A stretch of 45,340 nucleotides of DNA from Nostoc calcicola FACHB-3891 (GTDB lineage Bacteria; Cyanobacteriota; Cyanobacteriia; Cyanobacteriales; Nostocaceae), in NCBI RefSeq assembly GCF_014697355.1, contig NZ_JACJRQ010000057.1, positions 1 to 45,340 on the forward strand, read 5' to 3'. The position numbers and the translations under genes are program-made. Of this stretch, positions 41,157 through 45,340 are shown one piece after another (positions within the stretch are counted from its first letter, which is position 1; the number at the start of each line of letters is the position of its first letter). The notes beneath the pieces are model-generated. The model had not been told where the DNA came from and did not search any database. It saw only the letters and a list, made by a program, of their open reading frames with translations.

Positions 41157-44138
41157 TTAATCAGCTCCGTCAATTGGTGCAAAACCTTGACGTTGAATAT
41201 TTTCTGTGATTGCGCGTGGTTCCAGGAATTGCAGTAGGTAATCAGGGCCTCCAGCTTTAGAACCGACTCCTGAAAGTTTGAATCCACCAAAGGGTTGCCG
41301 TGCAACTATAGCACCTGTGATGGTGCGGTTGATGTACAAATTCCCGACTTCAAATTCTGTCTGCGCCTGTTGAATATGGGAAGGCGTTCGAGAATAAAGT
41401 CCTCCAGTCAAGGCGTAGTTAGTCCCGTTGGCGACTGCTAGGGCTTCCTGGAAATCTTTGACGCGAATTACCGCCAGCACCGGCCCAAAAATTTCTTGCT
41501 GGGAAATTACCGCATTTGGTGATACTTCACTAAAAATCACAGGGCCGATAAAATATCCGTGTTCCGGTGATGGTAACTCCAAGGCTAGTTGTGCTTCTGC
41601 CTTACCCTTCTCAATATACTCGCGGATGCGATCGCGGGCATTGGCATCAATTACCGGGCCAACTTGGGTACTCGGTAACTCTGCTTCCCCAATGTTTAGA
41701 GATTTAGTCGCTTCCACCAACCGCTGCACAAAGGTATCATAAATCGGTTGCAGCACAATCACCCGCGAACAAGCAGAACATTTTTGTCCGCTGTAACCAA
41801 ATGCTGACTGCACTACGCCGACAACTGCTTGGTCTAAATCAGCACTTTCATCGACAATAATTGCATTTTTGCCGCCCATTTCCGCAATTACTCGCTTCAT
41901 GTGCTTTTGTCCAGGTTTTAGCGTTGCCGCATCTGCGTAAATTCTACATCCTACTTCCTGAGAACCCGTAAAAGCAATTACATGAGTATCTGGATGATTT
42001 ACCAAATAAGCCCCGACTTGGGAACCCTTACCAGGCACGTATTGAAATACACCTTTAGGAAAACCAGCATCGATCAAGATTTCTGTGAATTTTGCGGTAA
42101 TCACAGAAGATGTTTCCGCAGGTTTGAGGAGAGTACAATTGCCGGAAACCAAAGCTGCAACAGTCATTCCACAGGCGATCGCCAGCGGAAAATTCCAAGG
42201 AGAAATCACCACAGCAATTCCCCGTGGCTGGTAAATATAACGATTAGTCTCACCAGGTATGTCGTAAATCACACTTTTATCTAACCGTTCCATTTCATCA
42301 GCGTAGTAGCGACAAAAATCTATCGCCTCAGAAACCTCCCCATCAGCTTCCTTGACAGGTTTTCCAACTTCCAAAACCATCCAAGCGGAAAGTTCAGCGC
42401 GGCGTTCTGCCATCAAATCAGCCGCTTTTCGCAAAATCCCAGCGCGTTCCCCAACTGGTGTTTTCCGCCACCCAGGAAACGCCGCCTTCGCAGCTTGCAT
42501 CGCCTGTTCAGCTTGTTCAACACTAATTAATCCAACTTTCCCAACAACCTCACTAAAATTAGAAGGATTGAGAGAATCAACAAATTCCGCGGTCTTCACA
42601 TACTCCCCATTAATCAACGGCAAATAAGTTCTACCCAACTCTTGACGAACCCTTTGGAAACCTTGGGCTGCCTTCCTTCTCTCCTCATCCTCAGCATAAT
42701 CAGTATCCGCCGCACCAACAAAACTCCCTTCTTCTTGGCGACTTTGCGCCTTTGCGTGAGATACATCCACAACTGGCGCCGCCAACAACTCCTCAATCGG
42801 TCGATTTTCCAAATTTTGCCTTAAAAAAGAACTATTAGCCGTATTTTCCAACAATCGCCGAATCAAATACGCCATTCCAGGCAATAATTCACCGTAAGGA
42901 CAGTAAACTCTAACCCGATAACCCCTATCAACCAACGCCTTGGCAACTTTATCACCCATCCCATAGAGGACTTGCAACTCAAAGCGACGGCGGGGGACAT
43001 TCAAACTTTCGGCTATAGCAATGGCACGAGCGTGCGATCGCACATTATGGCTACCAATGGCAGAATACACGTATTGATGATTTTCTAGCAATAACTGAGT
43101 GATACTTTCAAAGTTAGCGTCAGTTGCCGCTTTATCATTGTAAACTGGCTGTGGCCAATGCTTCTGCGCTGCTTTAATAGTTTCTTGATCCCAATATGCA
43201 CCCTTAACCAGACGGATTGTCAGGGGATAACCGCGCTGTTTTAACCAAGAAATCAAGTTTTTAACATCTTCTTCGCTATCACGCAGATATGCTTGGATTG
43301 TGATGCCAATATCTGTACGTTGCCGAAACTCTTCTTCCAGTAACAGTTTTTTCAGGATATTCAGAGTTATGTCCTTATAGGCATACTGTTCCATATCAAA
43401 ATGCACAGCTGCGCCTAATTCTTTAGCACGACGTAAGAGAATACGAATGCGATCGCTAACTCGTTCTTCACTACCTTTAGCATCTAATGGGTCAAATTGG
43501 GAATAAAACGCCGTTAACTTCACAGAAACCTGGACTTTTGGTAGGGCTTCGCCATCAGCCTCATCAATCGCCGGCATGACTGTCCAATTCTTCGATGCTT
43601 CCACCAATTGTTGCATTAATTCTAGATAGCGTTCTAGATAAGATTGCGCTTCCGCTTCAGTAATTACCGCTTCACCAAGTAAATCAATGGTGAAAGCCAT
43701 TTTTTCTTTTCGCAGCCGTTCAACTGTTTTGATGACTTGTTTAATATTTTCCCCAGAAATATATTTATGAGCAAGAGTTTCAACCGCTGTACCAACAGTT
43801 GTGGCAGCAACTTGTCCTGGTACAGAATCGGGGTTAGCAAAGTTTAGCATTCCCTTCAAAGCTGACGGTAATTCTACAGACTCATCACCTAAATATTCTT
43901 GTAAATGAGAGGCAATTTCTGATTTACTGTGCAAAGCAGGTAGGGTATCTATAAAGCGAAATAATTGCACCCGCAACCCAGGATTACTCATTGCCCAAGC
44001 TAGTAATTTATCATCCCAGCGCATTTGATCTCGCAGGGAAGCAAAAAACGAACGATTTTCTTGGGTAGCTGCTAGAAGTTGTTTAGCAATTTCTTGGGTT
44101 TTAGCTTCGTAGGTGCTTGTTTGTACTTGTAATACCAC
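41157..44138 (-). CDS. putA: PutA-like proline dehydrogenase / P5C dehydrogenase
   Basis: The 993-residue bifunctional enzyme oxidises proline to P5C and then to glutamate. The proline dehydrogenase barrel lies at about 100-465 (VSVKLTAFYSQFDPLD, AVHFDMEQYAYKD, IRLVKGAYWDQE, GSHNVRSHARAI, ELQVLYGMG, RVYCPYGELLPGMAYLIRRLLEN). The aldehyde dehydrogenase spans about 505-985 with catalytic Glu in AEMGGKNA and Cys787 in SGQKCSAC. No N-terminal DNA-binding RHH domain is present, so it is not a self-regulator like E. coli PutA. The inter-domain linker holds HAKAQSRQEEGSF, translated from a dispersed repeat. It is transcribed alone and ends at a terminator. Confidence 0.94.
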   Translation of the reverse strand: MVLQVQTSTYEAKTQEIAKQLLAATQENRSFFASLRDQMRWDDKLLAWAMSNPGLRVQLFRFIDTLPALHSKSEIASHLQEYLGDESVELPSALKGMLNFANPDSVPGQVAATTVGTAVETLAHKYISGENIKQVIKTVERLRKEKMAFTIDLLGEAVITEAEAQSYLERYLELMQQLVEASKNWTVMPAIDEADGEALPKVQVSVKLTAFYSQFDPLDAKGSEERVSDRIRILLRRAKELGAAVHFDMEQYAYKDITLNILKKLLLEEEFRQRTDIGITIQAYLRDSEEDVKNLISWLKQRGYPLTIRLVKGAYWDQETIKAAQKHWPQPVYNDKAATDANFESITQLLLENHQYVYSAIGSHNVRSHARAIAIAESLNVPRRRFELQVLYGMGDKVAKALVDRGYRVRVYCPYGELLPGMAYLIRRLLENTANSSFLRQNLENRPIEELLAAPVVDVSHAKAQSRQEEGSFVGAADTDYAEDEERRKAAQGFQRVRQELGRTYLPLINGEYVKTAEFVDSLNPSNFSEVVGKVGLISVEQAEQAMQAAKAAFPGWRKTPVGERAGILRKAADLMAERRAELSAWMVLEVGKPVKEADGEVSEAIDFCRYYADEMERLDKSVIYDIPGETNRYIYQPRGIAVVISPWNFPLAIACGMTVAALVSGNCTLLKPAETSSVITAKFTEILIDAGFPKGVFQYVPGKGSQVGAYLVNHPDTHVIAFTGSQEVGCRIYADAATLKPGQKHMKRVIAEMGGKNAIIVDESADLDQAVVGVVQSAFGYSGQKCSACSRVIVLQPIYDTFVQRLVEATKSLNIGEAELPSTQVGPVIDANARDRIREYIEKGKAEAQLALELPSPEHGYFIGPVIFSEVSPNAVISQQEIFGPVLAVIRVKDFQEALAVANGTNYALTGGLYSRTPSHIQQAQTEFEVGNLYINRTITGAIVARQPFGGFKLSGVGSKAGGPDYLLQFLEPRAITENIQRQGFAPIDGAD
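42731..42760. repeat. Dispersed repeat inside putA linker
   Basis: On the minus strand ctcacgcaaaggcgcaaag followed by tcgccaagaag matches a repeat I recall as frequent between genes in Nostocales. It is translated as HAKAQSRQEE in the linker between the two catalytic domains. Confidence 0.7.
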
Positions 44139-44426
44139 TGATAATAAACTCCTTAATCAAGGCAAGGCTTTTTGTACAAAGCCTGTGTCTTCTATTTTGA
44201 CGCTTTAATTTTAGCTGTCATTATATTGGGGAGGTGGGGAGGTGGGGGGAGCAGGGGGAGAATAACTCCTAACTCCTAACTCCTAACTCCTCACTCAGCG
44301 CTTCCCATCCCCTATTCAACCACTGACAAGTGTTATCCTTTTGTTGATCTATTTTTAACTTGTTCGGACAGATGGTGCAGCACAAGAGATTAGCTCAGTC
44401 ATACTAAGAGTGGGGATAATAACGCT
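44139..44426. repeat. Spacer with ggggaggt and taactcctaac repeats
   Basis: ggggaggtggggaggtgg and taactcctaactcctaac tracts (about 44228-44300) occupy the middle. The rest holds the promoters of the divergent putA and HD-hydrolase genes. Confidence 0.75.
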
Positions 44427-45071
44427 ATGTACACAGAAAACCTCACGTATATCTTATTTTCTAACTGGCAACGCACACTCAAACCTTTTGGCGTTGACGA
44501 AGTAGCGGCTGATAAAGCCTTTAGTCACTTGGTTGCAGCTTACTCTAGCAGCGATCGCTACTACCATACACTCAAACACATTCATCATGTTCTCAGCACA
44601 ATTGAGATTTTACATGGCTACACAAACAACCTACCTGCTGTTCTACTTGCTGGCTGGTTTCACGATGTAGTCTATGACACTAAGGCTCAAGATAATGAAG
44701 AAAAAAGTGCAGACTATGCTTTTGAGTTGCTGAGTAATTTGGGCATTCCGGAAAGTATCATAGCTACCGTCACCCGCTTAATTCTGAACACTAAAAACCA
44801 CCAAGCTGCGATGGATGATTGTGATAGCCAAGTCCTAATTGATGCAGATTTAGCGATTTTGGCTACTAACTCAGTTGAATATCCAGAGTACTCTGATGCC
44901 ATTCGCCAGGAATATGCCTGGGTGCCAGAAGCAGAATATATTGTAGGACGCCGACAATTTTTACAAGGATTTTTACAGCGGCCGGGTATCTACTTTACAC
45001 CTTTAATGTTGGAATTTGCCGAACCATCTGCCCGCAATAATATCAAGAAAGAAATTCAGTCTTTAGGTTAA
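44427..45071 (+). CDS. HD-domain hydrolase, COG4339 type
   Basis: This 214-residue protein matches the predicted metal-dependent HD hydrolases of COG4339: SSSDRYYHTLKHIHHVL near 41-57, LAGWFHDVVYDTK near 74-86 with the HD pair, EEKSADYAFELLSNLG, and LIDADLAILA near 140-149. The substrate is not known for the family, although nucleotides are usual for HD enzymes. It differs from the SpoT-like protein at 3452 and has no visible operon partner. Confidence 0.8.
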   Translation: MYTENLTYILFSNWQRTLKPFGVDEVAADKAFSHLVAAYSSSDRYYHTLKHIHHVLSTIEILHGYTNNLPAVLLAGWFHDVVYDTKAQDNEEKSADYAFELLSNLGIPESIIATVTRLILNTKNHQAAMDDCDSQVLIDADLAILATNSVEYPEYSDAIRQEYAWVPEAEYIVGRRQFLQGFLQRPGIYFTPLMLEFAEPSARNNIKKEIQSLG

Positions 45072-45093
45072 ATCTTAAATAGTAAATCTTAAC

Positions 45094-45227
45094 TAGTAGC
45101 GTGACAAGGCTAAAATGTTGCAAAAAATTTTCTTGTGGTGTGGACATCTTGTCCGCACCGGACGGGCGAGACGCCCATCCCACAAGAGTCAAGTTAATGC
45201 ACTATTTTAAGCTTGTCACACCACTAC
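45094..45227. mobile_element. MITE with IS630-like terminal inverted repeats
   Basis: About 133 bp. The left end tagtagcgtgacaaggctaa and the complement of the right end, tagtggtgtgacaagcttaa, are near-identical and continue alike for about 29 bp. The interior is an imperfect palindrome (CTTGTGGTGTGGAC...CCACAAG, 45132-45186). TA at the borders fits IS630-type target duplication. Confidence 0.7.
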
Positions 45228-45253
45228 TGGACTGACACAGCTAAAATAGTGCA
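45225..45253 (+). mobile_element. Left terminal repeat of the IS630-type element
   Basis: tactggactgacacagctaa and the next nine bases match the MITE ends closely (gtgacaagcttaaaatagtgca versus ctgacacagctaaaatagtg). It lies 29 bp before the transposase start. Confidence 0.65.
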
Positions 45254-45281
45254 ATAGATATGCCAAGATGAGGACTCGAAA

Positions 45282-45340
45282 GTGGGAAGAGGTCGCCGAG
45301 ATAAAGTCCATCTGACGGTAGAACAGAGAGAAAAACTCGA
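45282..45340 (+). CDS. IS630-family transposase, N-terminal fragment at window edge
   Basis: From GTG 45282 the frame reads VGRGRRDKVHLTVEQREKL and runs out of the window. KVHLTxEQRxxL is the typical opening of a cyanobacterial IS630-type (DDE, helix-turn-helix) transposase. An ATG at 45268 in another frame is closed by a stop after 15 codons. The nearby terminal repeat supports an intact element start. Confidence 0.7.
   Translation, partial: MGRGRRDKVHLTVEQREKL

Overview
The window is chromosomal DNA of a filamentous, probably heterocyst-forming cyanobacterium (Nostoc/Anabaena/Calothrix type). Evidence: frequent GCGATCGC (HIP1) octamers inside genes; intergenic spaces filled with short tandem repeats typical of Nostocales (gaattctgaa, taactcctaac, gggagatga, aaaatctaaa); photosynthetic genes (psb30, ycf35-like, ycf46, sqdB/sqdX, a CpcS-like lyase); and the purC-omp85-lpxC-fabZ-lpxA-lpxB order I recall from Anabaena. 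No rRNA, tRNA or CRISPR array was seen.

Layout. 0-4.3 kb is an accessory defence island. On the minus strand lie a stand-alone Csx3, a Csx3-P-loop NTPase fusion and the N-terminal stump of a Cas10/Cmr2-like protein. The stump ends abruptly next to the 3' end of another gene, probably a transposase. Divergent from these are a WYL-domain CRISPR-associated regulator (TIGR03985-like) and, 7 bp after it, a small HD hydrolase with the (p)ppGpp-hydrolase motif set. A perfect inverted repeat in the divergent promoter region is a good operator candidate. A truncated uma2 gene with a MITE-like element closes the island. 5.1-7.7 kb holds ycf35-like, ycf46 and a small ribbon-helix-helix-type protein. 8.2-12 kb holds a lipoprotein and the sulfolipid genes sqdB and sqdX, separated by a DUF4291 gene. 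12.1-14.7 kb is a CyaB-type GAF-GAF-PAS adenylate cyclase. 15.9-16.5 kb is a dead TnpB remnant. 16.6-24.1 kb is the outer-membrane block: purC, Omp85, and the lipid A/fatty acid genes lpxC, fabZ, lpxA, lpxB. 24.2-25.5 kb is an orphan 5-methylcytosine methyltransferase.

26.0-31.3 kb is a phosphate uptake cluster (pstS-pstC-pstA-pstB) preceded by a sulfate-binding-protein homologue whose anion-binding loop looks altered. This cluster is flanked by a full-length CpcS-like lyase gene (32 kb) and a degenerate C-terminal copy of it (25.8 kb). 33-37 kb holds recJ, the tiny photosystem II gene psb30, a YkgJ-type cysteine-cluster protein and a split pair of GDT1/Mnx-type manganese exporter halves. 37-45 kb holds a periplasmic-binding-fold protein, a hybrid histidine kinase, the bifunctional proline catabolic enzyme PutA, an HD hydrolase of the COG4339 type and, at the very edge, a MITE next to an IS630-type transposase with related terminal repeats.

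Themes. Three essential-looking or housekeeping coding sequences (recJ, the hybrid kinase, putA) contain in-frame copies of the same short repeats that fill the intergenic spaces. The most interesting biological unit is the Csx3/Csx3-NTPase/Cas10/WYL/HD-hydrolase island. There the stand-alone Csx3 keeps the histidines expected of a ring nuclease, while the Csx3 domain fused to the NTPase has lost them, which suggests a division of labour in cyclic-oligoadenylate handling.
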